From contig JAACJM010000269.1 of assembly GCA_013368315.1 (NCBI GenBank), positions 44,413 through 108,412 of the forward strand: 64,000 bases of DNA, written 5' to 3'. The position numbers were made by a program, and so were the translations under genes. The notes beneath the pieces were generated by a model. That model had not been told where the DNA came from. It ran no database searches and was given only the letters and a program-made list of their open reading frames with translations. Of the stretch, positions 10,216 through 20,933 are shown in pieces (the first letter of the stretch is position 1; the number at the start of each line of letters is the position of its first letter). This DNA comes from Tetrapyrgos nigripes. Taxonomy: Eukaryota; Basidiomycota; Agaricomycetes; Agaricales; Campanellaceae.

Positions 10216-11892
10216 TTGTCATGTCGATTATCTCGGAAACGATCAAGACGGGTCAACGTCAAAATCAATGTCAACCAATCCTACGTCTCCCTGCGCATCC
10301 CACGCTCAGCCCTTCCCGACCTTAGGGAGGGTGACACGTACGATTCCGTTTTGTCTTATTTTATTCCTGATGTTCTTCATTTTCTCGATACTTTACTTAT
10401 TAGTTCTAATTTCAATCCTTCTGTGCTTGCTCCTGATTTTCTTGCTATGATAAGGGTGATCCCACCCTCTTCATCTCCTCTACGTTCTGCTTCTCCTTCG
10501 ACTGATGGGGCAATGGAGTTTCCGACGGAAATTACGCTCCCACGTGGTACCGCCATCTTACGTGCTTACCCTGATGACATTTTGTATTCATTCATTGATG
10601 AGCGAGGCCGTCCATGCCAGTTGTTTCTTCCCAAAACCACTACTGTTTTGGTTTTAACTTCAGCTCGTGTTCCTTCTGTTCTCTATGCGCCTCCCTCTAC
10701 TCCTCCACCGTTTTGCCTCATTGGCCTCTTTCTACAGGCGGTACGGTGATGTGGACTACTCGTCCCTCTCTACCTTTCCCGTCTACCGTCCTGGGACACT
10801 GGAGTGGACAGTCCACCAAGTGCTTAGGAATGATGGTTGCTTTGACTCGGCTTTCTATCTTGACCCTCCCGTTACACCAATACCAACTCCTCCTTTAACA
10901 TCAATGCTCCTGTCGTGTTTCCTGCAAATGCTGAAGTTTCTCTTACTGCAGATGGCCCATTACACGTTGACGTGCAGCTCACCCCCAACCACGAAAAGAA
11001 ACAGTGGATCAATTACGCCAAACTCCATCCCACGCCCAGACCCTTCAGCTTCCACGCCCGAAACGACTTCCCTATCCTGTTCCAAGGCAGCCAGGTTATG
11101 AGGTACGACAACCAAATCTTCGACTGGGGTGAGCCGTTCAGATACGTCGATCCACACCCCTGGGCCAGTTACAACCGATTCGACTTTGCTATGCCCTACT
11201 ACTTCGACTTTGTGAGCAGGATTCAGGGAATGTGGGAAGGAGAATGGGACGAAAAGGACGTTGACGCTGGTCTGGATGGGCTGCTGGTTCCTGTCATGAC
11301 AAGGATTTGGGTGAGAGATGCGGAGCTGTGCTGGGAGGAGATCGTGGCTTTTCTGCAGTGGAAAGAGAAGGGGATGTTGGTCGTTCCGAAGAGGTATAGA
11401 AACCAGGGAAATGGGCCTTTCACGGTTGCCGTCTTCGAGTCCTGGGCAAGGCGTTTCGACTTGGAGAAGCATACAATGCAGTTGTTTGAGAAGAGTACGA
11501 AGAAGAGAGTGAGTTGGGATAGGCGTTTGACTCTGGAAGAAGAGGTAGTGGGCTGGTGGTTAGCGTCTACCGATGGCGATGGTATAGATGTCCCCAACTT
11601 CAGGACATGGGCTGGAACGTTTACAGCCTTTCGCAAACTGGTTCTCTCACGCACGTCGGCAAGATATCTCTGGTTCGTGGATTTCGAGAAGAGGGTGGAG
11701 TTGTTATGGTTAAAACGTTTCCCAGTGCCGTTTCCCTTTCCTAGTCTTTATCCCGTCATTTCAAATGATCTTTCTTGCCACCCTTATGACTATACCACTG
11801 CAGTTAACCCTTTCCGTTCTCCAATCCTTCCTTTACCGCCCATCTTTCTTCAACCCGTCCTTCCATTCATGCAACATTCTTTACCTTTCTGA
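10216..11892 (+). pseudogene. Element B extra ORF (ORF3) of unknown function, in three frame segments
   Basis: Between integrase and the 3' LTR lies about 1.7 kb of coding-like DNA in three segments: 10216-10749, about 10700-10890, and about 10865-11892 (reads from RYTNTNSSFN through to HSLPF). Together they would give roughly 550 residues. The last segment is rich in aromatic and acidic residues (FDWGEPFRYVDPHPWASYNR, WEGEWDEKDVD, VVGWWLASTDGDGID). I see no membrane segment or signal peptide, so it does not look like an envelope protein. I recognise no domain. Its plus-strand orientation and position make it cargo or an accessory protein of the element. Confidence 0.6.
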
Positions 11893-11931
11893 ATGAGAGT
11901 CCGAGGTCGGACTCTATTTTCTTGGACCCAC

Positions 11932-12784
11932 TGTAGCAGGGCTCGTTGCCCTACCCGTCGATTCCTCATTTTTACGTTCTTCTATCTTGAGACTCTTTCT
12001 CCAAGTTATTTCTTTATTTTTCACTTTCACCGCTTCACACTTACGAACTTGTATTACTTAATCACTTCAAACTCCTTCCTCTATTCTCCCTCTCATCAGA
12101 CGGACTTCCTGCGTCGACGTCACCTCCTCTCTTACTCTTCCGTCTCGTCCTTCACGCCAACACCTTGAGCAAGTGTTGAGGGCTCGGGGATCCCTGCTGC
12201 GTGTCGTATCCACGTCTGACGATGTACCGAGGAATGAAGCAAAGGACTGGGCGCCGATAAAGGGTAGTGCGTTTTCTTATTCAAAAGATGGTCACTTTCA
12301 TATGCATAGCGCTTTGTATTGCCGACTTGTTCCTTGTCCGATCTTTCCCTCTTTGTCTACTCTCTTCCTTCAACGACGTCATCCCCTTTCCTTTTCAAGT
12401 TATCCCTCACCTTCTCGCAATGTACCTTGTTGTTCCTTAAAAATCTTCGTCTCCGTTTAGTTATATTTTCGTACCTACATGGCACTGGGGAACAGTATAT
12501 AGATAGTATTGTAGACTCTCTATGATCATCCTCCTTTCAGCTGCATTTCGAGCCGAGCCAGAGCCTTAAGAGCAATTACCGAGCCTTTCTTCTGAGCCCT
12601 ACTGATACCAAGAACTTGACTTCTGTCTCTGACCCCGAGCTATTCTTATTCCCTACGTGTTCCGTCCTGAACTTCCTTGACGCGTCACTCACGTGTTCGC
12701 TTCTCCCCTTTCTCGTTTACTCCTTTGGCCGACTCCTGACTTATCTTGTTCTTCGTCCTCGCTTGGACGAGCATCTCCCCTATA
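11932..12784 (+). repeat. Element B 3' LTR
   Basis: This is a direct repeat of 2629-3481 with the same boundaries and the same 853-bp length. The sequence after it (ATAG) repeats the 4 bp before the 5' LTR. No clean polypurine tract precedes it. Confidence 0.95.
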
Positions 12785-13519
12785 ATAGTCGATGTCATCC
12801 TTTGTCAAGGGTCTGTTTGGCACTGTGAGAGCTGGCGTAACTACACTGTTGGGACACTCAGAAGCCCTATGGTCCGCATTCGCCACCCTACACTTGAAGC
12901 AAAAGTGTCCATCATGGTAAAGCTGCAATTGGCCTGGATATGCACGGACTTCAGATGTGTATGGTGCCCGGTTGGTAGGAAAGGATGATGAAGAGGAAGC
13001 TAGAGCAGCAGCCACTGCCTGAGGCATGTGACAATGGTCCTGAGATGTTGACGATGACGAGACACTGGCAGCGGGAGCTAGGTTGTTGTTGTTTGCACGG
13101 GAACCAGAGGAAGAAGCACTCGACTTGAGAGCCCTCTTGAGACGATGAAGTCGGTCCTGTTCTGGACAGACATAACAACGATATTCAGCATCCAAGATCT
13201 TGACCGTCTTGACCCAAGACTGCAAGTCCAGCGTGTCCAAGACCTTGTTCTTCTTCAAGTGTTCCCGCAACCCTTGACCAATCGCGCTGTGCAATGCGCT
13301 TTGCAGGCGACTGTCGTCGACATGCTTAGCAGTACCCTTCAGCAAGTTGTTGTAGGTGACCAAGGTGTCGTACATGATGCTGAAGTCAGAGTCCTTGAAT
13401 TTGGCTAAGTCTGCGTATATGATGAGAGCTTTGATATCTTCTTCCCAGTCCTCGCCTATGATGTGACGCAGCAAAACGTTCTCAAAGTCTGAGGCGGAGC
13501 CTGCGTGAAGCTCGTCTCA
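12785..13519 (-). pseudogene. Element A gag, C-terminal part with zinc knuckle, cut by element B
   Basis: The minus-strand frame encodes a gag capsid-like region (MLRHIIGEDWEED to LDLQSWVKTVKILD) and a zinc-knuckle variant CFKCRVANADHRASEC. It reaches the B insertion point at PLTKDDIDY. The frame is joined to the N-terminal gag segment by the same reading frame, with TGA stops at 13517-13519 and 13577-13579. The gene continues across element B at 2628. Confidence 0.85.
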
Positions 13520-13576
13520 CCTGACTGAGAAAAAGTTCATGCTCGCTGGGTGTTGGAAGCACTCAGTGTAGAGGTC

Positions 13577-14071
13577 TCAAGCTTCCTTGGACTCGAAGTC
13601 AGTCAAGGGTGTCTTCCTGCTTCCGAGGAAGCGGAGCATACACGTCCTGACGTTGGCGTATTGTTGAGCCGAGAGACGTTTCTCATGTACCTTTGGTGGT
13701 TTACCAGGGCCACCAGGTGACCAGGCAGTATCAGTGGATGCAGCAGAGGTTGACATGCGGGGTAGACTCAGAGAATTAGAGGAGGAAGACGACGAGGAAG
13801 ATGAGGACGATGACGAGGATGCGGATGGGGAACGAGAATGATTACTCTTGGTAGACTCGTCGGTGAGCTTGGTAGAGTCATCGGTGAGTTCGGTGAGTTC
13901 AGAATTGGGTGTTTCTACTTCAATCTGCGACAGGGCGTTTGCAGAGGATCTAGTGACAGGACCTGTAGTCGTGGATCCTTCTACTTGATCAATGATTTCT
14001 TGGTTCTCGGCAGCGTCCACCTTCTTGTTATGGCAAGGTCTGGAAACAGACGAAACAGCGACGTTAGACAT
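13577..14071 (-). pseudogene. Element A gag, N-terminal part
   Basis: A 164-residue frame starts at 14071 with MSNVAVSS. It has a low-complexity Ser tract (about residues 78-97) and a basic stretch leading to RLSAQQYANVRTCMLRFLG. It ends in TGA at 13577-13579 in frame with the next gag segment. It is the start of the element A polyprotein. Two nearby TGA codons mean it cannot be translated whole. Confidence 0.75.
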
Positions 14072-14596
14072 TTATGATGTTATAACGTTCAAACGGGACA
14101 AGGCAGTTATGAAGATAAGGTGGGACAGGACAAGACAGACTACCCATGGTGAAAATGACCATTTGGGCAAGGCGAGACAAGGCAGATGTAATATGAGACA
14201 GAGATGTGGCAGAGATGAGACAAAATACAACGGCGGGTGCATCGTTGTAGTATAAAGAGACGACGGTAGGCAAGGGAAGATTATAAACAGATCTTATCGA
14301 TGAGGAGACTCACGGAATTCCTTTTTCAATGACGTGCACGTCGCCTCACAGCTGAACGCACAGAAAGATTCAAAAAAAGTGTAATCCAGTTGTCGGCTGG
14401 AGCACTAAGCGGGAGGAACGAGACTAGAATCTGGAACACGTCGTATTGAGAAGATGAAAGAAAAAGATAAGAATAAGGTACAGTGTGACTACTGGTATAT
14501 ATAGTACTGTCACTACATGTGATCGTGTCGTAAACGTAATCTACGTTTACAAATGACTTGGAGCACCCACTCATTACTCTCAACATTCAACACAAT
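14072..14596 (-). repeat. Element A 5' LTR and leader (putative, boundaries unresolved)
   Basis: Upstream of element A's gag start there is about 520 bp of non-coding DNA. Read on the minus strand it can begin TGTTGAATGTTGAGAG near 14596 and includes an ACTATATATACC box near 14500. Position and composition fit a 5' LTR plus leader. The partner LTR lies outside the window, so the ends cannot be confirmed. Confidence 0.45.
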
Positions 14597-17380
14597 ACAA
14601 AGGTAAGATTATTATAAACTTTTGCTTTGACGTGGTACTAATTTCTCCTAGATCTATGTCAACCCTGATGTCAACATTCCATCCATTTCTCCAGACATAG
14701 ACATCTGACACCTCCAACCTGTGTATCGAAGTTGGAATGTTGGCTTCCATGCAGTCACGAGAGATGCTATAATTTTTGTTGTAGGAGATATGGATATTGA
14801 AGAGTTGGAGGAGGACAGAGTGAGTTTTGATTCCTTACCCAAGATTATTTTTACTGATCTGTCTGGAAATGACTCTAGGTGACTGTTCTTAAGGCTAAAG
14901 AGATAACAGTGCATTCTGCGGGACAAGCTTGGTTTCAAGACCTTATTAATTAATGTACCTGTAAATGTACATTCACCATTCTTCAGACTGCTGACTGAAG
15001 CCTATCCAGCAATGTCATCATTCTGTGACCCCATTGAGACTTCTCCAACTCAAACACTGATGGAGACGAAAGTGACTGCAAGAATGCTCAACAATGAGAG
15101 AGAGAAAGAATCCCAAACAATATTTGCTATACATAAACTAATTACTCAATTAACAACTCTGGTGCGTAGCGAGGAAAGAATTGCATATGAGAGAATAAGC
15201 GACATTTTTTACTATGGGTAAGAAGGAACTGACCTGAGGATCATGCAACATGTTAACATCTTTCCGAGATTCCAGCCCATACTTTGCGTTGCGTACACAA
15301 CTAAAACCACCAAATCGAAATGAAAAATTCCAGAAATTATTTGTGCAAAAAGTTGGGAAAAGCGAAAAAGAGACAAAAGAGTCCAAACTTCCACGCATAC
15401 CCAGATGTTCACCTCCCACCTCGATCACGAAGCCTTGCCTAAGCCAAGCTTGTATATTCATGTTCCCTTTTCCCACCCTCGCCCGACTTCGACAGTGGAG
15501 AAATAAACCCCGACACTCAATGCTCTCCTCCCCCCCTCTCCCCCATCCCTCTCTTTGCTTCCACAACAACTCTACAAATTCAAATAACTTAGTGTGTGGT
15601 CTCGTATTTGCTATGGTGCTGAACTGGATCAATGTCCAGAGAGTAAAGTTTGAGGATTGGGATTTGTGGTGTGAGTTTGGGTTTGGGTTTGGTATTCTGT
15701 CATCTGAGGCTGGGGCAGGTTAATTAAGAAAAGTGTCTGAGGGTTTCATTGGCTTTGGCTGGGATGAAAAGAAGGGTATTGACGCGAAAAGTGATAACAC
15801 AAGTGAGACTGTGAGTGTTGGTGTTTTCTTTTGACAACGTATCTAATGGTTGAGATGGAAAGAAGTGAGAAAGGGGGAAAGAATTATTAGTATGTCAAGT
15901 ATGAAAGAAGAAGAAGAAAGATGGTGACAGAAACCAAACGAGAATGTCCAAGGCAAACCCAATAGAAGTGAAAGCGAACAGAGCACCCACATCGAGGCAC
16001 CACAACCAAAAGCGACAAATCCCAATGGAATATAACGAGGAAAACACACAACCAAGAAGACAGAGACCTAACTCACCTTCCCTCAACCCTAACACTGACC
16101 TCCAATTTGAACAAATGCTCATACACCAGCACCAACGCTCTGCATCCTTCCCCTCCCTGAACGAGCTTCTGAATAGTGTTTCGCTGTCTGGCTACAATGC
16201 TGAGAGAAGGTTGCGGAGTTCTTTTGATGTTCGCGGTGCCGTTGATGACTGATTTATCATTTGACGGATCAGACTAGTTGGTGTTGGGCACTCGAGTCGA
16301 GTCCTGTGAGGTACAGTGTGTGATACAAGAACCCACACCCGCCATTCCCCACCTCCTCATCTCCCCCTCCAACCTCTTGAGCTGCTTCACCTCTTCCCTC
16401 CTCTCCCTCCCCTCCTTCCCCCTCTGAGCACTAGGCATCTATGTTATATGTTGCAAAAAGAAGAGATGCAGCACGAGATGGGTGAGTCATTGTACGTTTG
16501 AATGGATATAATTCTTACTAGTGTCCAGTATCGTCTCAGCTATGTGGGACTTGAAGAACCAATTGCAAATTGGATGTGTGATGCTTGTGAAGGTGAGAAT
16601 GATCAGCATCTGAGAAAGAAAGCACAGAGGTGAAGCAGTAGATACACATGCATGTACTTGAGCAGACTGATACATATACATACTTACTCGAGTGCAATGC
16701 AGACCGTTGTCTTTCATGATGGACGCACGGCTTTTGAAAAGGATGTGCATCCTATGGTGGTAGGAGGCGAGAAGGCTGACTGTGGCTGTACCTTCCAAAT
16801 GGAGTACAATTGTATTATATAAGCTATGACGTAGTTAGTTAGTCCAGAGCTTGAGGCCTTAAAAATTTTTCCGACCCTATATGACTCTACAAAAATTTGG
16901 ATCCCCCTTGGCAATTCCAAAGGGAGTGGAGGGGAGGATATCATTTAAAAAAAGACAGGCCATAGGGTGGTCCAACAGTGATAATGTTGGGTCTGACGGA
17001 AAGTGGGAGGAAAACAGAAGAAAAACAACAACAAACACATGGAAGATTACGCAGAATGAAATGGATGGGTAAAATAGGGAACACTTAAACATAGCCACAT
17101 GCGGAAAGAGAGTGTAAGGAACTCAGCCTCATTTCATTTGGCCTTGTAATTTTGTGCAAGTCTTAGCTAGATTTTTCCAACTGTGTTAGACAGCTTGCCT
17201 TGTGAATATGGTGACCCAGGGAGAACAGTCAGATCATATGAATGAGTTTTTAGTATTCAAAGGCAATGTCAATCATTTTACAAGCCAAAAAATAGTTTAG
17301 ACATATTCAAGAGGAATTAGGGCACATCAAAGGCATTTTAGGGGCATATAAAGTAGCTGGAGGAAGCTTGAGAGTAGCTT
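14597..17380. other. About 2.8 kb without a supported gene
   Basis: Only short frames with no recognisable domain occur. The most coding-like is the plus-strand frame at 15944-16252, described separately. The stretch includes pyrimidine-rich DNA around 16340-16430 and AT-rich DNA. I see no RNA gene. Confidence 0.4.
15944..16252 (+). CDS. Possible C-terminal exon of an unknown protein
   Basis: A 102-residue frame, polar and Asn/Gln/Arg-rich, ends in a sequence with coding-like composition (RSASFPSLNELLNSVSLSGY). It has no recognised domain. It could be the last exon of a low-complexity, perhaps nuclear, protein, or a chance ORF. No convincing upstream exon was found. Confidence 0.25.
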   Translation: MSKANPIEVKANRAPTSRHHNQKRQIPMEYNEENTQPRRQRPNSPSLNPNTDLQFEQMLIHQHQRSASFPSLNELLNSVSLSGYNAERRLRSSFDVRGAVDD

Positions 17381-18599
17381 CATCAGGAAAAATTGAACTT
17401 ACTTCAGAGAACTCGGTAGATCCAGTAGCAGAAATAGCCAAATAGGGAGTTGGGGGCTTATCTCATAATCCATAGCACCTAGTAGCAATGGCCAGTAATA
17501 TGTACCTGGTAGCTTGACAGGATTCTTACTGTGCCTACAGTGTTCACATAGTACTATGTAGCTCTCAGATCCCAACCTGAAAAGGTCCCCACATCCCTTT
17601 GCTAGATCAACCATTAATTCATACAATGTTCATGTAAAGGTATGTGGAGAGATAGACATGTATTAGTGACCACAAAGAGAAAACAGGATATTAGCTACTG
17701 CAGCTGTTGCATTGGGGGTTCTGACCCATTTGCAACTGCCAATGTTGCACCCACCATCCTATCCCTAGCCCCACCAGCACCACTATCTGCTTCTTCAGCA
17801 CCTTCAGCACTACCATGGTTGCCTTCATTCTCATCCTCCATGTCAGTGTCGCCAGTACAGCTTGCAAGTTGGAGCTTCATGGCCTTCTTCTGTGGTTCAG
17901 CAACAACAACCCTGGAAGAAGCAGGATTGATACCTGCCTTTTCTCCGAACTGTAAATCTTTAGTAGATGTTGGAATATTACATATTTAGACACTCACCTC
18001 ACATGTTTGTACATTTTTTGGGGGTGTTGCAGTCAGGGTCAGGCTCTGACCTTGCCGAGCTGAGGGATAGGGGTTTCAGAACATCGCTTAGAGGGCTTAG
18101 AGGGCTTTAAGATGATGCACAATGTCAATGTTCTTTCGAGTTGGGTCCAGGCATAGGAATATTGGATGTTATGCCTGGAAAGACTAGAAAGGACTCAGAG
18201 AACATGCATGATGATTATGGCAATGACTCACACAGTGGAGATGGAATGGAAAGCAACTCCATGATGGCAGGAAGCATTTTGATGGCGAATTTGGCTGAAG
18301 GAGAGAGTGTGTTGTTGATGTTGAAGCCTGTTTGGTGGTGATATTGAGGACTACTTCAGGATTGCAGTCATTCCAGTCATGGAGAGCAGAAAGGAAGCTC
18401 TGATAGCCCTTGTTCTGTGTCTCTGAAAACACATCTGAAGAGTTTTTTGGAGGGTGGAGATAGATGCCTGTTGACCATTTTGAGAGGATGTGTCTAATCT
18501 ATAAGTTGTCAATGGTGATAGTCAGGCACAGTGAGAATGATTAGATTGAGATCCTTCCATTCCAATGCCTGTCTGCTTTTCAATGACTTTTGGTCTGAG
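17381..18599. other. Degenerate sequence without a supported gene
   Basis: Short frames only. A minus-strand frame at 17695-17880 is acidic and Ala/Gly-rich (ENEGNHGSAEGAEEADSGAG) and might be a remnant of a gag-like or low-complexity ORF. I recognise nothing in it. Confidence 0.35.
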
Positions 18600-18974
18600 T
18601 GACCTGTCAGAACTGAGCTGAAGATATTTAGGCAAGGTGACAATGACACTAAAGAATCGAGTAGAATAAGGCAAGGTCCATATAATATGGCCAGACTAGA
18701 GTAAAGATACAGGATGAGTATCCTACTCTATATATACTACTTTGCAAATAACATCCATGTTTCTAGAGGAATTAATTGAGACGATAAATTAAGGTCTTAT
18801 GACAATGCACTCGCAATCTAAGGGGATCTGCAGACAACTATGGAGCGATAAATGACCCAGCTCAGAAGAAGTTGATCTCATTAGGGGAAAGTGGGTAGTG
18901 GCAATCAGAGAGATAAAGAAGGATCAAGAATCCTTCTAAGGGTTTCTTGAATGAGGAATGAAAGGTTCATGACA
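18600..18974 (-). repeat. Element C 3' LTR (putative; left boundary unresolved)
   Basis: On the minus strand a run of G after CTTAAGA (polypurine tract near 18977-18990) is followed by TGTCATGAAC, the same first ten bases as the LTR of element D. This is the expected arrangement of PPT then 3' LTR. The far end of the LTR was not located. Confidence 0.6.
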
Positions 18975-19136
18975 TTACCCCCCTCTTAAGGGTCTTCACC
19001 CCAAAGACACTTGAGAGATTCTGTAGACCCATGCTTGGGATTTCTTTGGCCCTGAAGTGTAAAACTCATGAGGAATGAAAGAAAGGATTGTTTTGATATT
19101 CCAAGGTGCCACTGGATTCTTTGTGTGGAACTTGGT

Positions 19137-19310
19137 TATTGACACTTCTTTTCCAACTCCATTGCTGGTTCCCAAGTATTCTCCACTGTTGAATACCCCA
19201 ACCACTTCACCAGGTACTCCAAAAACGATCTCTTCTTCTTCTGGTTATAATGCATATGGGAATCTAGGATTTCTTTGATGTCATAGACCAGTGAGCCATC
19301 TTCAATAGTA
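19137..19310 (-). pseudogene. Element C chromodomain
   Basis: The minus strand encodes EDGSLVYDIKEILDSH followed by FLEYLVKWLGYSTVENTWEP. This has the conserved Y-L-V-K-W aromatic-cage region and the W-E-P motif of a chromodomain. Such domains on chromovirus integrases guide insertion into marked chromatin. It lies in a frame downstream of the integrase stop, so expression with integrase is doubtful. Confidence 0.9.
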
Positions 19311-19474
19311 GCAGGTTCTCAACTAATGTCATCTTGCTGATGTTTCGCAACTGAAGAATGATGAGGATGAAGATATGATGTATGGAAAATGGGATGAATA
19401 CTCTTCCAGGTTTTTGGAATATCCACTTGGTATGAGGAACTCCCTACCTTTTCCTTAACAGGAAAAGGTCTGTA

Positions 19475-20080
19475 TCATTTGTCTGCAAGTTTGGTACTTG
19501 GTCGTTCCATAGTGATGTTCTTCCCTTCAATATACACCTTATCTCCCTTCTTGTACTCTGGATCTTCATTCCGTCCTCTATCATAGTATTTCTTCATCAA
19601 CTCCGCGCTCCTCGTAAGACACACTTTAGCATCTGTTCTGGCCTTTTCAATCTGATCAAAGAAATCTATTGCAGTTTTGTTGGTGATGTCGACAAATGGT
19701 TCAGTAGCTTTTCGAGAATGAAAGCCACTAGTCATATAGAAGGGAGTGTAGCCTGTAGAACTATGTTCTCGATCATTATAGCAGGATTCTGCCATAGGTA
19801 GCCACTCATCCCAGTCGTCTTGTCGCCAATTGCAAAAAACATGCAAGTATTGTTTGATTTCTTGGTTGACATGTTCTGTTTGCACATCGGTTTGAGGGTG
19901 ATATGCTGTTGAAACATTCATTTTGATGCCCAGAATCTTGTAGAGAAATTTTAGAAATTTGCTAACAAAGACTGATCCTCAATCACTAATAACCCATTCA
20001 GGTAATCCCAAATCCCTCCAGACACAGTTTAGAAATAACTGTGCTATGCCTTCGCTAGTAACTTCGCTAGCATGAGCAAA
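19475..20080 (-). pseudogene. Element C integrase, C-terminal half
   Basis: From about 20080 the minus strand reads VTSEGIAQLFLNCVWRDLG and LPEWVISD, then TGA, then the segment with TAYHPQTDVQTEHVNQEI containing the catalytic Glu (QTEHVNQ). SAELMKKYYDRGRNEDPEYK and GDKVYIEGKNI follow. Two TGA codons (after VISD, and at 19475-19477 after LADK) replace expected Arg. It is a dead copy. Confidence 0.85.
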
Positions 20081-20172
20081 GTAAGTACATCTGTAGTGTC
20101 TTTTTTTTGCGCCACTATCTTGACTCACCATCCTCACATACCTAGTACTTCCCTGTAATCGTGTTTATGATG

Positions 20173-20718
20173 GAAGCCCTCGTTGTCCAGTTCTCGGAGT
20201 TTATCCCTCCAGACATTCAGTCCTATCTCATGGCCAATGAAGTGACCTCTCAGCCTTCTACTCAATTCTATATCAGCATTTCTCTGCTCTTTCTCTCAGC
20301 CTTCATTTGATACCTATGCTTCATCGAGCTCGGCAGACACTTCACCTTTGAAATCAGTGTCCTTTCCCAGCACAAGCTCATTACAACTGGCCCATATTCC
20401 ATCATCAGGCATCCAAGCCACGCCGGATCTTGCCTCTGTCTCATTGGTGTCCTTGTGACGTGGGGATCTAAGAGGTCTTTGGTTAGAACCCTTTTCGAAG
20501 AATGGATGTACGGAGATAAACAGTTGCGTGGCGTGGCTAGTGTTGTTGGGTTGATGGCCATTGTGGTCCTTGTTGCATGGACGTGTAACTTTTTCATGAT
20601 CATTATGATTTTGCTGGGACGGAAGAAGGAGGATCAATTGATGGAGAAGGAATTTGGAAATCAGTGGATCGAGTGGAAGAAGAGTGTTCCCTATAAGTTG
20701 GTACCCAGAGTGTACTGA
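20173..20718 (+). pseudogene. Isoprenylcysteine carboxyl methyltransferase-like, 5'-truncated paralogue
   Basis: The plus strand reads ELGRHFTFEISVLSQHKLIT, TTGPYSIIRHPSHAG and, at the end, EDQLMEKEFGNQWIEWKKSV. These match the C-terminal half of the ICMT/PEMT-type membrane methyltransferase beside it (20934-21707). A TGA replaces the expected Arg just before YLCFIELGRHF. The 5' part is missing because element C abuts it. Hydrophobic segments near VVGLMAIVVLVAWTCNFFMI remain. It is almost surely non-functional. Confidence 0.8.
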
Positions 20719-20933
20719 TCCCGAATGGTTGGTGAATGTACGAATGGTATGGCGTGTTTTGTAATGAGAGTTATCAGTCCTTCTTCCCGATAAACTTCAC
20801 AAATGCTCCGGACTTGCTCCGGACCGTAAGAATCATCATTTTGAAGCATCTTGAACTGAACAGAAAATCTTGGAAAGATATCTTTAGATTACTTCTTGCA
20901 AATCCTACTATGCTTCCACGTCCGTTAAGACGT

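Larger units (their letters stand above)
2629..12784 (+). mobile_element. Element B: complete Ty3/gypsy LTR retrotransposon nested in element A
   Basis: Two 853-bp direct repeats starting TGTAGCAGGG and ending CCCCTATA bound a 10.2-kb unit with gag, protease, RT, RNase H, integrase and an extra ORF, all on the plus strand. Protease-RT-RNase H-integrase order identifies Ty3/gypsy. The 4 bp on both sides are ATAG, a target-site duplication. I counted six differences between the LTRs (about 99.3% identity), so insertion was recent. The internal ORFs nevertheless carry several TGA stops and single-base frameshifts. No chromodomain is visible after the integrase. Confidence 0.95.
18975..20100 (-). 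mobile_element. Element C: 3' fragment of a chromodomain Ty3/gypsy element (chromovirus)
   Basis: The fragment holds the C-terminal half of integrase, a chromodomain, a polypurine tract and the start of the 3' LTR. Everything 5' of the integrase middle is missing. The break lies near a run of T at about 20100-20110, next to truncated methyltransferase-like sequence. Confidence 0.85.

Noticed and set aside
10915..11892. Envelope protein in element B
   Set aside because: No signal peptide, membrane segment or furin-like site is visible, so an env role is not supported.
15150..15632. 160-residue minus-strand frame
   Set aside because: No domain, biased composition, and overlapping frames on the other strand; likely chance.
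20268..20637. Minus-strand frames over the methyltransferase-like fragment
   Set aside because: They are antisense shadows of the plus-strand ICMT-like sequence.
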